In this document: in pieces, positions 1 to 8,894 of the stretch
Layout of the letters: every line of letters starts with the position of its first letter
How positions within the stretch are numbered: position 1 is the stretch's first letter
Source: an uncultured Christensenellaceae bacterium
GTDB lineage: Bacteria > Bacillota > Clostridia > Christensenellales > Borkfalkiaceae
Length of the DNA: 54,757 bases
Assembly: GCA_910588685.1 (NCBI GenBank)
Contig: CAJUPX010000014.1
Location: 1-54,757 of the forward strand
Reading direction: 5' to 3'
The notes under the pieces: model-generated
What the model was told of the DNA's origin: nothing
Database searches by the model: none
Seen by the model: only the letters and a program-made list of their open reading frames with translations
Translations under genes and position numbers: made by a program

Positions 1-55
1 GCCTCTTAAATCGTATAATTTTAATTGTCACTGCAATTAAAATTTACGAAAAGGA
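1..55. repeat. Direct repeat copy 1 of the plsX leader
   Basis: The first 55 bases are identical to 195-249. The copy includes a TATAAT (14-19) and a perfect inverted repeat with 11-base arms AATTTTAATTG / CAATTAAAATT and a 6-base loop (17-44). It begins exactly at the window edge, so the repeat may extend further left and the duplication unit of 194 bp may be present more than twice. Confidence 0.9.
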
Positions 56-194
56 TATAAATTATAAAACGGAGCAAGCAAAACCGCGCTTTTGCGCAGC
101 GACACCCGATTTGTGCAAACCTGCACCTCAGCGGAGTGAATTGCGCAAATTATATATTCGGTGAGCCCTTATGAATTTGCGCAAGAGAGGCAGA

Positions 195-249
195 GCCTCT
201 TAAATCGTATAATTTTAATTGTCACTGCAATTAAAATTTACGAAAAGGA
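195..249. repeat. Direct repeat copy 2 of the plsX leader
   Basis: Identical to 1-55, offset by 194 bp. This copy ends in the plsX ribosome-binding site (AAGGAG at 245-250, sequence diverging after 249). Bases 56-194 between the copies hold no ORF; they contain two TTGCGCAA-like palindromes and no other feature I can name. Confidence 0.9.
208..238 (+). promoter_or_regulatory. Putative -10 box and overlapping dyad operator of plsX
   Basis: TATAAT at 208-213 runs into a perfect dyad: AATTTTAATTG (211-221), TCACTG, CAATTAAAATT (228-238). No good -35 is visible at 17 bp. A dyad on the -10 of a phospholipid-synthesis gene is where lipid regulators such as FapR or FabT bind in Firmicutes, but this sequence does not match their published boxes, so the regulator is unknown. 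Confidence 0.5.
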
Positions 250-255
250 GAAATA

Positions 256-1284
256 ATGATTAAAATTTTGGTTGATGCAATGGGCGGCGACAACGCTCCA
301 GCGGCAATCGTCGAGGGCGCGGTAAAGGCGCTCGAAAACGACAAAGAGCTTTACCTTATATTAACGGGCAGACAGGCGGACGTCGAACGCGAGCTCGGTA
401 AATTCAGCTACGATAAAACGAGGCTGGAAATTGTAGACTGCCCCGACGTAATCGATATGAACGATATTCCCACGGAGGCGGTTAAACGCAAACAGTCGTC
501 GCTTATCGCGGCTTACTGGATGCTCAAAAAGCAGGACGATATATGCGCGCTCGTCACGGCAGGTTCCACCGGCGCTACCATAGCGGGCGGGCAGCTCATT
601 CTCGGCAGAATACGCGGTATCAAGCGCCCCGCGCTCTGCCCGGCAATACCCAACTCCCGCGGCAGTATAACTCTGCTCTGCGACTGCGGGGCAAACGCCG
701 AGTGCAAGCCCGTAATGCTCTGCCAGTTTGCAATACTCGCTTCGGCGTACGCTAAAGCAGGCTTTGGTATAGACAAGCCCAAAGTAGGGCTTTTGAATAA
801 CGGCACGGAAGAGCACAAGGGCGACCCTCTGCACCAGGAAACGTATAAGTACTTATCTCAGATGGAGGGTATAAACTTCATCGGAAACATTGAGGGCAGG
901 GACATAATGCTCGGCGAGTGCGACGTTGCTGTCGCCGACGGTTTTTCGGGCAATATCGCGCTTAAATCCATAGAGGGCTGCGGCAAGCTTGTGTTAAACG
1001 TTTTAAAACAGTCCTTTTTATCGTCGCTCCGCTCAAAAATCGGCTATCTGTTTATGAAAAAAGCCGTAAAAAATATGCGCGGACAGCTCGATTTCGATAA
1101 ATACGGCGGCGCGCTTTTGCTTGGACTTAAAAAAGTAGTAGTAAAGAGCCACGGCTCGTCCAAGCCCGGCGCTATAACGGCGTCAATAGCAAACGCGGCG
1201 GCAATTTACCGCGGCGGACTTGTTCCCAAGGTTGAGGAGCTTTTAGAAGGCGTTGATTTTTCAACGCTCATTCCCGAAGAATAA
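256..1284 (+). CDS. plsX: Phosphate acyltransferase PlsX
   Basis: Makes acyl-phosphate from acyl-ACP, the first step of phosphatidic acid synthesis with PlsY and PlsC; a peripheral membrane enzyme. The N-terminus carries the family signature VDAMGGDNAP, followed by VTAGSTGATIAGG near residue 100 and the conserved DGFSGNIALKS segment near residue 225. The 342 residues fit the family (about 330-345). The start follows AAGGAG by 6 bases. It opens the plsX-rnc-smc run known from Bacillus, although fabD, fabG and acpP, which lie between plsX and rnc there, are missing. Its partner plsY is at 25578. The dyad at 211-238 is a likely regulatory site. Confidence 0.97.
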   Translation: MIKILVDAMGGDNAPAAIVEGAVKALENDKELYLILTGRQADVERELGKFSYDKTRLEIVDCPDVIDMNDIPTEAVKRKQSSLIAAYWMLKKQDDICALVTAGSTGATIAGGQLILGRIRGIKRPALCPAIPNSRGSITLLCDCGANAECKPVMLCQFAILASAYAKAGFGIDKPKVGLLNNGTEEHKGDPLHQETYKYLSQMEGINFIGNIEGRDIMLGECDVAVADGFSGNIALKSIEGCGKLVLNVLKQSFLSSLRSKIGYLFMKKAVKNMRGQLDFDKYGGALLLGLKKVVVKSHGSSKPGAITASIANAAAIYRGGLVPKVEELLEGVDFSTLIPEE

Positions 1285-1910
1285 TGGACTTTTCCAAGTT
1301 AGAGCAAAAAATATTTTATACGTTCAAAGATAAAAAGCTTTTGCAAAGGGCTTTAACTCTCGCTTCGCACGACAATAATTTCAACAACCAGACTTTGGAA
1401 TTTTTGGGCGATGCAGTTCTCGAATTCATTGTTTCCGACAAAATTTACGACCAATCAAGGAGCGAGGGAGAGCTTACTGAGCTAAGAAAGGACATAGTTT
1501 CCGACGCCGCGTTGGAGCCGGTGTCGAGGAGGCTCGGTCTCGATAGCTGCCTTAAAGGTTACGAAAAGAACAACAAAAAAGCCGTGCCGTCGGCATACGA
1601 GGCGATAGTCGCCGCGATATACCTCGACGGCGGAATCGAAGCAGCTAAAAGCTTTATTTTAAAAACGCTCGACTTTACGCCAAAAAAAGGCACGGACAAC
1701 TTCAAAGGCGCCTTGCAGGAAGCTTTGCAGTCCCGCGGCGAAAACCTTCCGGAATACAAAACCAAAAATATCGGCACGCCGCAGAGTCCGCGGTTCAGAA
1801 GCGTTGTTCGCATTTTCGGAAACGAGTTTTCGGGCGAGGGCGAAAATAAGCAGGCGGCGGAACAGAGCGCGGCTCGGCGCGCTATAAAGCGTTTTAAAAT
1901 CAACGGGTGA
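1284..1910 (+). CDS. rnc: Ribonuclease III
   Basis: Double-strand-specific endoribonuclease that processes rRNA precursors and other duplex RNAs. The catalytic signature TLEFLGDAVLEF sits near residue 40, the second acidic cluster YEAIVAAIYLDGG near residue 105, and a double-stranded RNA-binding domain fills residues about 140-205 (ALQEALQSRG, then GEGENKQAAEQSAARRA). At 208 residues it is slightly shorter than usual, mainly in the linker. The ATG overlaps the plsX stop (TAATG), indicating translational coupling. No sign of damage. Confidence 0.96.
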   Translation: MDFSKLEQKIFYTFKDKKLLQRALTLASHDNNFNNQTLEFLGDAVLEFIVSDKIYDQSRSEGELTELRKDIVSDAALEPVSRRLGLDSCLKGYEKNNKKAVPSAYEAIVAAIYLDGGIEAAKSFILKTLDFTPKKGTDNFKGALQEALQSRGENLPEYKTKNIGTPQSPRFRSVVRIFGNEFSGEGENKQAAEQSAARRAIKRFKING

Positions 1911-1914
1911 GAAT

Positions 1915-4900
1915 ATGATAAATTTTAAACAGATACAGCTTGCGGGCTTTAAATCATTCGCAGATAAAACTACGATAACGCTCGGCGACGGCGTTACCTG
2001 TATAGTCGGACCCAACGGCTGCGGTAAATCAAACGTCGCCGACTCTATAAGATGGGTTCTCGGCGAACAGTCGGCAAAGATGATGCGCGGCTCGCAGATG
2101 ATGGACGTCATATTCAGCGGCACCGAATCCCGCCGCCAGATGTCTTACTGCGAGGTTACGCTCACTTTCGACAACACCAACCGCATTTTCGACATCGACG
2201 AGGACGAAGTGGAGATGACCCGCCGCCTTTACAGAAACGGCGACAGCGAATACCTTCTCAACCAAAAAACCACGCGTATGAAAGTATTAACCGGACTTCT
2301 CCACGGCGCGGGCGCGGCAAAAGAGGGCTACTCGATAATCGGACAGGGCAGAATAGAGCAGATTATGAACGCCAAGCCGGAGGACAGGCGGTCTATCTTT
2401 GAAGAAGCAACCGGCATCGTCGTATTCAAGGACAGAAAAGCCGAGGCGGAGCGTAAGTTAAAGGCGTCAAAGGACAATCTTTTCGTGTTCGTACAGCGTA
2501 TGCAGGAGGTCGAGCGGCAGTTAAATCCGCTTAAAAAAGCGGCGGAGAACGCGCTGAAACACCGCGAGGTTTACGAAGAACTCAGAAAAGACGAAACCAA
2601 CCTATACATAATTCGCCACGACGGAGCTGAGGGCGACAAGAGCGTCGTTCTCAAAAAGAAAGAGAAGTGCGAGAATAATGCGGGCGAGCTCGCCGCGCGT
2701 ATGGACGCGCTCGCCGCGGAATACAGAGAGTGCAAGGACTACATAACTGACGTGGACGCGGAGCTCGCCGACCTATACGAGCGTATCCGCCGCTACGACG
2801 TAAGTATAGCCAACAAGAGCGGCGATTCAAGGGTTTTCACCGAGCGCGCAAAAGCCGTAAAGGAAAAGCTTGTTGCCGCCCGCGACGAAATTACTTTCTC
2901 GTTAAAACGTATAGAGGATATCGAAAGAGAAATACGCCGTTCGGAGGCATTAAGCGGTAAAAATCAGGACCGAATAATTAAAATGCGCGCCGAATCGGAT
3001 ACGTTAAACCAGAAGATAGAAACGTTTACGGCTAAAATTTCCGAATACGACTATATGTCGGGCGAACAGAGAAAAAAGGTAATGGACACCTTTAAAGAGC
3101 TTTCGGAAATACGCCAGAACATAGGCTCGCTCGCCGCGCAGAAGGACTTTTTGAAAGAGCGTATCGCCGAAATAGAAAAGGATATGGAAAAGGTGCGCGA
3201 GAGTCGCAACCAAAGCCGCAAACTATACAACGAGAGCGTTGAAAAGAGCAATGCGTTATCCGATTTTCTCGGCAGCGAGGTGCGCCTTTTGTCCGAAGCG
3301 GAAGAGAGCGTGCGCGAAGCCGACGGAAAAGTTCAGCAGCTTGTCCGTCAGGTGTACGACACTAAGGCTATGATAGAGAGCATAAACCGCTCTCTCACCA
3401 CGCAGATAGGACTCCGCGAGCGGTTCAACGGCTATACCGAAAACGTAAAAACGCTTATGAACCACGCCAGAAACAATTCAGAGCTGCAAATGCGCATAAA
3501 GGGTTTGATAGCCGACGTGGTATCCTGCGACAAACGCTATGAAGTCGCTATCGAAACGGCGTTCGGCGGCGCAATGCAGAACGTAATCACAAAATCGCGC
3601 GAGGACGCAAAACAACTCATATCCTATCTGAAGCGCAGCGGAATAGGCAGAATAACGTTTTTGCCTATTGAAGCTTACCGCCCGCAGTTTGAAGGACCTA
3701 TGATAAAAGCCGCTCTCAAAGACAAGGGCGCGATAGACTACGCTATAAATCTCGTAAAATACGATAAACAGTACGAAAACGTAATACATAATCTTTTGGG
3801 CAACACGCTCATAGTAGACGATATCGACAATGCAAAATCCATAGCCGAACGATATCCCGGCGCATTTAAAATAGTCACGCTCGAAGGCGACCTGTTTGCG
3901 AGAGCGGGCTCTATGACCGGCGGTACGGCTCGCGCTGCGGGCAATCTTCTTGCGAACGAACGTATTATAAAGGAACTTGAAGAGAGTCTGGAAGCAAAAA
4001 AGAGTTTTCTGGCGCGTTCGGATACCAAACGCGGCGAACTCGAAGCAAGCAAAACGCAGGCGGAAAACCAGTTGAAAAGCCTGCGCGAAAAATTGCAGAA
4101 CGCAAGGCTGGAACTTGCAACGTTAACCGAAAAACAGTCCGCGCTAATGCAGGCTGTTACCTCCGCGGAGGGCGAGTATTCGGCTTACAGTCAATCGCTT
4201 TCGGAAATATACGGCAGGCTGTCGGGGCTTGACGACGAGTACAGCGGCGTGTCGCAGGGCGCGAGCGAGCTTACGGAGCAGTCCGATAAAGCGTCATCCG
4301 AAATGGACGATATGTCGGCGCAGTACGATAAACTCGTAAAAGACCGCGACGAGGCTGCCGAACGCGTTCACTCCTTGCGCGTGGAGGTTGCGGCTTTGGA
4401 GAGCTCGGTTAAGGCAAGCGCAGAAAACGTAGCCCGTCTTAATAAAGAAAAAGCTGATTTGCAAGCTAAAATAGAGCTTTCAAACCGCAATATCCCCGAA
4501 ATAGTCAGTCAGATGGAAGAGCTTAACGCTCAGGCGGAAAAAACCGCGCTGACCGAAGAAGAACAGGCTGTCGTCGCCGATTTGCGCCGTCAGGTGGAAG
4601 AAGCTCGCGCCAAAAAGGAAAAAACTAACGTAAGAATTACCGAAATCGACGCCGAACGTCTTAAATGCTATTCCGACAGGGAAGAGGCGCTGAATAAAGC
4701 GCACGAGCACGAAATGGCGATTGCAAAAATCGACAGCGACCTTGAAAATTTAAGGCAGAGAATAGAAGAAGCTTACGGCGAAACGTACGAGGGTTGTTTA
4801 AAATACAGGGTTGACGACTTCGATATTACGGGAGTCAACGCGCGCATTGCAAATTTAAAGCGGCAAATCACGTTGATAGGTCCGGTAAATCCCCACGCAA

Positions 4901-5511
4901 TAGACGAATACGAGGAAGTAAACACCCGTTACGAGGGAATGCTTGTAGAGCAGCAGGACCTTGAAAAGGGTATAAGCGACCTTACTACCGCGCTTGAAGA
5001 AATCCGTTCGGAAATGCAGAAAATTTTCGACGAGGGCTTCAATATAATAAACGAGAATTTTAAACGCACATTCAAAGAGCTTTTCGGCGGCGGCAGAGCC
5101 GAGCTTCAGCTCGACTATTCCGAGTGCGAAGACCCGCTCGATGCCGGCGTTGAAATTATCGCCAGCCCTCCCGGCAAAAAGCTTTCAAAAATTTCGCTTT
5201 TATCGGGCGGCGAGCGCGCGCTCACGGCGATAGCAATACTTTTTGCAATAATAGGTATGCGCCCTATGCCTTTCTGCGTACTCGACGAAATCGAAGCCGC
5301 GCTTGATGAGGCAAACGTGGCAAGGTACGCAAAATATTTAAAGAAATTTTCAGAGCATACGCAGTTTATCGTAATCACGCACCGTAAACCCACAATGGAA
5401 AACGCCGATATACTCTTCGGCGTAACTATGGAGGAAAAGGGTGTTTCAAAGGTGGTTTCCGTTAAGCTGTCGGAGGTTGAAGCTAAGCTCGGCGGCGACA
5501 CTATCAGCTAA
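1915..5511 (+). CDS. smc: Chromosome condensation ATPase SMC
   Basis: Core ATPase of the SMC-ScpAB complex that loops and segregates the chromosome. Walker A GPNGCGKSN lies near residue 33, long coiled coils cover about 170-500 and 680-1000, the hinge with its GSMTGG motif lies at about 525-665, the ABC signature LLSGGERALTA near 1095 and Walker B FCVLDEIEAALDE near 1120. At 1198 residues it is full length. It starts 4 bases after rnc with GGGTGAGAAT as ribosome-binding site. Operon partners are rnc upstream and probably ftsY downstream, although a 267-bp gap with a repeat separates ftsY. Confidence 0.98.
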   Translation: MINFKQIQLAGFKSFADKTTITLGDGVTCIVGPNGCGKSNVADSIRWVLGEQSAKMMRGSQMMDVIFSGTESRRQMSYCEVTLTFDNTNRIFDIDEDEVEMTRRLYRNGDSEYLLNQKTTRMKVLTGLLHGAGAAKEGYSIIGQGRIEQIMNAKPEDRRSIFEEATGIVVFKDRKAEAERKLKASKDNLFVFVQRMQEVERQLNPLKKAAENALKHREVYEELRKDETNLYIIRHDGAEGDKSVVLKKKEKCENNAGELAARMDALAAEYRECKDYITDVDAELADLYERIRRYDVSIANKSGDSRVFTERAKAVKEKLVAARDEITFSLKRIEDIEREIRRSEALSGKNQDRIIKMRAESDTLNQKIETFTAKISEYDYMSGEQRKKVMDTFKELSEIRQNIGSLAAQKDFLKERIAEIEKDMEKVRESRNQSRKLYNESVEKSNALSDFLGSEVRLLSEAEESVREADGKVQQLVRQVYDTKAMIESINRSLTTQIGLRERFNGYTENVKTLMNHARNNSELQMRIKGLIADVVSCDKRYEVAIETAFGGAMQNVITKSREDAKQLISYLKRSGIGRITFLPIEAYRPQFEGPMIKAALKDKGAIDYAINLVKYDKQYENVIHNLLGNTLIVDDIDNAKSIAERYPGAFKIVTLEGDLFARAGSMTGGTARAAGNLLANERIIKELEESLEAKKSFLARSDTKRGELEASKTQAENQLKSLREKLQNARLELATLTEKQSALMQAVTSAEGEYSAYSQSLSEIYGRLSGLDDEYSGVSQGASELTEQSDKASSEMDDMSAQYDKLVKDRDEAAERVHSLRVEVAALESSVKASAENVARLNKEKADLQAKIELSNRNIPEIVSQMEELNAQAEKTALTEEEQAVVADLRRQVEEARAKKEKTNVRITEIDAERLKCYSDREEALNKAHEHEMAIAKIDSDLENLRQRIEEAYGETYEGCLKYRVDDFDITGVNARIANLKRQITLIGPVNPHAIDEYEEVNTRYEGMLVEQQDLEKGISDLTTALEEIRSEMQKIFDEGFNIINENFKRTFKELFGGGRAELQLDYSECEDPLDAGVEIIASPPGKKLSKISLLSGGERALTAIAILFAIIGMRPMPFCVLDEIEAALDEANVARYAKYLKKFSEHTQFIVITHRKPTMENADILFGVTMEEKGVSKVVSVKLSEVEAKLGGDTIS

Positions 5512-5549
5512 AAACGCGTATATACGTCGCAATACGGTGTCGTGTTGCG

Positions 5550-5620
5550 GCAACCCTCGGTCATTTACGTCTATGTAAACTCCCTCGGGTTTTCCTCACA
5601 CTTCTTGTCTTGCTCGTATC
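5550..5620. repeat. Palindromic intergenic repeat, copy A
   Basis: A short palindrome TTTAC-gtctat-GTAAA (5564-5579) is followed about 25 bases later by TTGTCTTGCTCGT (5605-5617). The same arrangement, a palindrome then TTGTACTGCTCGT, occurs at 54610-54668. Both copies sit just downstream of a + strand gene. A 14-base repeat GTTTTCTAATAACT also occurs twice nearby (5626-5639 and 5667-5680). This gap between smc and ftsY holds no convincing ORF. Confidence 0.5.
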
Positions 5621-5778
5621 TCCGCGTTTTCTAATAACTAAGTGCGCATTGTCTTTACTTCTCTGAGTTTTCTAATAACTGCGCGCGCCTTGCATAGCAC
5701 CGCATCTCCGCGTTTTATACGGAGAAAAGGGTTTGCGTGCTTCTCCGGATTTTTAAAACAGTATATTATAGGTTTAAA

Positions 5779-6675
5779 ATGGGTATTTTTTCCAAACTTA
5801 AAAACGCACTCAAAAAGACAAAGGCGGGGCTTTCGTCCGCACTTTCGTCTCTCTTTTCCAAAAATAAAATAGGCGACGAATTTTACGACGAGCTCGAAGA
5901 AATATTAATCGGCGCGGATATATCGGTAACTACTGCCGAAGAAATAGTAGAGGAGCTGCGCGCCGAGGCAAAGCACGATAAAATAAAAGACAAAGAATTT
6001 GTCGTCAACCTCTTAAAGGATTTGCTCGAAGAAAAGCTCACCGAGGCGGAAATTCCCCAAATTACCTATCCTGCGGTAATAATGCTTGTCGGCGTAAACG
6101 GCGTGGGCAAAACAACAACCGTGGGAAAACTCGCCGATTATTTTCTGCGCCAGGGTAAAACCGTAACGGTTGCCGCGGCGGACACATTCCGCGCGGCGGC
6201 TGCCGACCAGCTGACCGTGTGGGCGGAAAGAGCTAAGGTGCGTATAGTCAAGCACGAGGAGGGGAGCGACCCTTCGGCGGTTGTTTTCGACGCGCTGACT
6301 TCTGCAAAAGCCAAGGGCACTGACGTGGTCATTATAGACACTGCTGGCAGACTGCACGTAAAGGCGCACCTTATGGAAGAGCTTAAAAAAATGTCGAGGG
6401 TTGTTTTGCGCGAATGCCCGGAAAGCTGTTTTTATAAACTTCTGGTACTCGACGCCACCACCGGCAACAATGCGATTAGTCAGGCGAGGATATTCGACGA
6501 GTCGGTTGAACTTGACGGAATAGTTTTAACCAAGCTCGACAGTTCGGCAAAAGGCGGTTTTGTAATTTCGCTGTGCAGCGAGCTGCAAATTCCCGTGCTA
6601 TTTACGGGCGTAGGCGAAAAAATGGACGATTTGGAGCTTTTCGAGCCCGAAGAGTTTATAGACGGAATACTGTAA
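5779..6675 (+). CDS. ftsY: Signal recognition particle receptor FtsY
   Basis: GTPase that receives the SRP-ribosome complex at the membrane and passes nascent membrane proteins to SecYEG. It carries the SRP-GTPase NG domain: helical N region to about residue 95, GVNGVGKTTT (G1), DTFRAAAADQL (insertion box), DTAGR (G3), TKLDSSAKGG (G4/G5). The start at 5779 (MGIFSKL) is preferred to an upstream in-frame ATG at 5737 because the N-terminal amphipathic lipid-binding helix typical of short FtsY begins there. The protein has 298 residues and no acidic A domain, as is usual in Firmicutes. The upstream ribosome-binding site is weak. Confidence 0.95.
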   Translation: MGIFSKLKNALKKTKAGLSSALSSLFSKNKIGDEFYDELEEILIGADISVTTAEEIVEELRAEAKHDKIKDKEFVVNLLKDLLEEKLTEAEIPQITYPAVIMLVGVNGVGKTTTVGKLADYFLRQGKTVTVAAADTFRAAAADQLTVWAERAKVRIVKHEEGSDPSAVVFDALTSAKAKGTDVVIIDTAGRLHVKAHLMEELKKMSRVVLRECPESCFYKLLVLDATTGNNAISQARIFDESVELDGIVLTKLDSSAKGGFVISLCSELQIPVLFTGVGEKMDDLELFEPEEFIDGIL

Positions 6676-6699
6676 AGCATACTTACAAACGGAGAGAAT

Positions 6700-8295
6700 A
6701 TGCGTGAGTTTTACTTCGGCAATTTAAGAGTTCAGCTGTTAAGCGGTGAAATAGTCCGCCTCGAATATGCAAAAAAGGGCAGGTTTTGCAATAAGTCTAC
6801 CGTGCTGTGCCCCGACCGCGATAAATTTAAAGAGCAACCTGAATACAAAACGTACGGCAATTATATTATTTTCGGCGATTACACGCTCGCAATTCCGGAC
6901 GGAGCGAGAAGCTTATCTGGGGTTAAGCTTTTAAAAGACGGCGTAGCGGTATATAATTATAAAAAAAGCTCCGGTATTAATCTTCCGCCCGTACAAAAAA
7001 CGCCCGAAGTTTTTGCCGTTTCCGACAATCCGCGTATAACTGTGCCTGACGGCGGCTATAAATACAGAGGCAAAGTAAAAAACAGCGGTTTCAAAACCGA
7101 AGAAAATACGCAGGACGTGTATTTGCTTATTTGCGGCGGAAGCTGTAAAAAGCTTGCTCTTTTAATGCGCGAACTGTTCGGCGGCGGAGAGCTTCCCCGC
7201 CTCGGCTCGTTGGGAGAGTGGTCGGAGTGCGGTTTAGGCGAAGCGAAAAAGTATTTAACGGAATACCCGCGGAATATTATAATAAACGGCGTTGACGCAG
7301 GCTGTAAAAGTTCGCTTGCGGAGCTTAAAAAAGTTTGCGGCTTAGCGCAGACGCGCGGCGCGGGCGTAGCGGTAAAATACTCGAATTACCCGGAAGACGT
7401 TTTTGGGCCCTCGGAGGTTAAGGAACGCGAAAACAGGATTTACTCTTTACTTAAAAACGGCGCGGACGCAATATATTTTGACGGCTGTTCCGATACCGAA
7501 AAATATGCGGTCAGGCAAACAGTGACAAATTTCTTAAAAAAGTCGGCGGGCGGTAAATGTCCGCTGCGCGCGCAGTGCTTTGACGGTACCGATATGTTAA
7601 CAGTTTACGACGGACTGCTGCCGTATATATACCGCTTGTTTTATCGGAATTATACCTGCGGAGAACCGGTAAAACGACGGTTGGGCTGGGAATATGCTGC
7701 GGATAAGCGTGCGGCAAAGGCTTTAAACGAGTTTATGACAGGCAATAATATTCTTGTTGCGGAGGGCGAAAATTCTTTGATTTATCTGCCTGCCGGCAAG
7801 TGGGTATGCTCTCATACCGATAAAATTTACTCTGGCGGAAAAAATATAGAAACCGGCGAAAAAACTTTTATAAGACAGGGCGCGCTGTTGCCGCGTTCGT
7901 CCGGCGGCGACTTTAGCTCGCTGATTTACGATTTTTACCCCTGCAAGGAAGCTTCGGACAGCGGATTTATATACGAGGACGACGGCGTAAGCGAAGCGTA
8001 CAAGCGCGGAGAATACCGCACCTGCTCTTACAAAGCCTTTTTCGACCCTTATATAAACGCCTATAAAATAGAACTGTCGGCGGAAAAGGGCGTTTATAAA
8101 CCCTTCGGACAGCGCAATATTACGGTGAAATTCCGTATGCTTGCGGGCGTTGGCGCTGTCAAAAAAATAACTGTAAACGGTGCGGATACCGTTTACGAAA
8201 AATTCGCCAAGTCGGAACGGTGCCCCTCGGCAACGCTCAAATTCAGCATAAACGCAGCGTTAAACAAGGATTATTTAATAATATTTTATCTATGA
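6700..8295 (+). CDS. Degenerate glycoside hydrolase family 31-like protein
   Basis: The C-terminal third matches the tail of family-31 glycosidases: LPAGKWV, YSGGKNI, IRQGALLP, then YEDDGVSEAYKRGEY. The segment LPRLGSLGEWSECG near residue 165 resembles the start of the catalytic barrel. The barrel itself is short: at 531 residues the protein is well below the usual 650-800, and the usual nucleophile block is represented only by DAIYFDGCSD near residue 250. I infer an intracellular, possibly inactive relative. There is no signal peptide. It has a good ribosome-binding site (GGAGAG) 24 bases after ftsY and its stop overlaps lspA, so it is in the same transcript as housekeeping genes. Confidence 0.6.
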   Translation: MREFYFGNLRVQLLSGEIVRLEYAKKGRFCNKSTVLCPDRDKFKEQPEYKTYGNYIIFGDYTLAIPDGARSLSGVKLLKDGVAVYNYKKSSGINLPPVQKTPEVFAVSDNPRITVPDGGYKYRGKVKNSGFKTEENTQDVYLLICGGSCKKLALLMRELFGGGELPRLGSLGEWSECGLGEAKKYLTEYPRNIIINGVDAGCKSSLAELKKVCGLAQTRGAGVAVKYSNYPEDVFGPSEVKERENRIYSLLKNGADAIYFDGCSDTEKYAVRQTVTNFLKKSAGGKCPLRAQCFDGTDMLTVYDGLLPYIYRLFYRNYTCGEPVKRRLGWEYAADKRAAKALNEFMTGNNILVAEGENSLIYLPAGKWVCSHTDKIYSGGKNIETGEKTFIRQGALLPRSSGGDFSSLIYDFYPCKEASDSGFIYEDDGVSEAYKRGEYRTCSYKAFFDPYINAYKIELSAEKGVYKPFGQRNITVKFRMLAGVGAVKKITVNGADTVYEKFAKSERCPSATLKFSINAALNKDYLIIFYL

Positions 8296-8894
8296 AAATC
8301 AAAATTCCCAAACCTCAATTCGGTAAAAAAAGCATAATATTTACGGTTATGGCGGCTTTTCTGCTTTTTGCCGACCTCATTTCCAAATATCTCGAAGAAA
8401 AATTCCATCCCTGGAAACTGACTATACTCCCCGGCGTTGTAGAGCTCCAGAGCGGACACCGCAACGACGGAGTCGCTTTCGGACTGTTCGGCGGAAATCC
8501 CGAAGTTGCTCAGCCGCTTTTTATAGCTTTTACGCTGATACTTACGGTGGCTCTCATCGCCGCGTTTATTATGCTGCCGGAAAAGTTTACCCTATTAAAG
8601 CTTGCCTGCGCAATGATAATATCGGGCGCTATAGGCAACCTTGTGGACCGTATAATGTTCTCTTACGTACGGGACTGGTTCGGGCTATGGATGAATCCGT
8701 TTAGTAAAGACCCTATCGCGTATTGTAACTTTGCCGATTTCTGGGTGGTTATAGGCACTGTAATAGCCGTTATAGATTTGATGTTTTTAAACGAAATGGC
8801 TGTTGTGCCGCTTACAGAAAAGGCAAAGGCGGCGCAGCAAAAACAAAAGGAGAAGAACGCGGAAAAATCCGACGCGCAAACTCCCGATGAATAA
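8292..8894 (+). CDS. lspA: Lipoprotein signal peptidase (signal peptidase II)
   Basis: Aspartic membrane protease that removes signal peptides from diacylglyceryl-modified prolipoproteins. Four hydrophobic segments are visible. The catalytic aspartates are in GNLVDRI and NFADFWVVIG, with the family motif RNDGVAFG upstream (usually N-x-G-A-A/V-F). The start at 8292 overlaps the previous stop (ATGA) and begins MKIKIPK; a longer in-frame extension lacks a ribosome-binding site. The 200-residue product has a lysine-rich C-terminal tail. Lipoproteins at 16335, 26807, 27596 and 45757 are potential substrates in this window. Confidence 0.95.
   Translation: MKIKIPKPQFGKKSIIFTVMAAFLLFADLISKYLEEKFHPWKLTILPGVVELQSGHRNDGVAFGLFGGNPEVAQPLFIAFTLILTVALIAAFIMLPEKFTLLKLACAMIISGAIGNLVDRIMFSYVRDWFGLWMNPFSKDPIAYCNFADFWVVIGTVIAVIDLMFLNEMAVVPLTEKAKAAQQKQKEKNAEKSDAQTPDE

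Noticed and set aside
5642..5872. + strand ORF spanning the start of ftsY
   Set aside because: It overlaps ftsY in another frame, has no motif and covers the repeat region.
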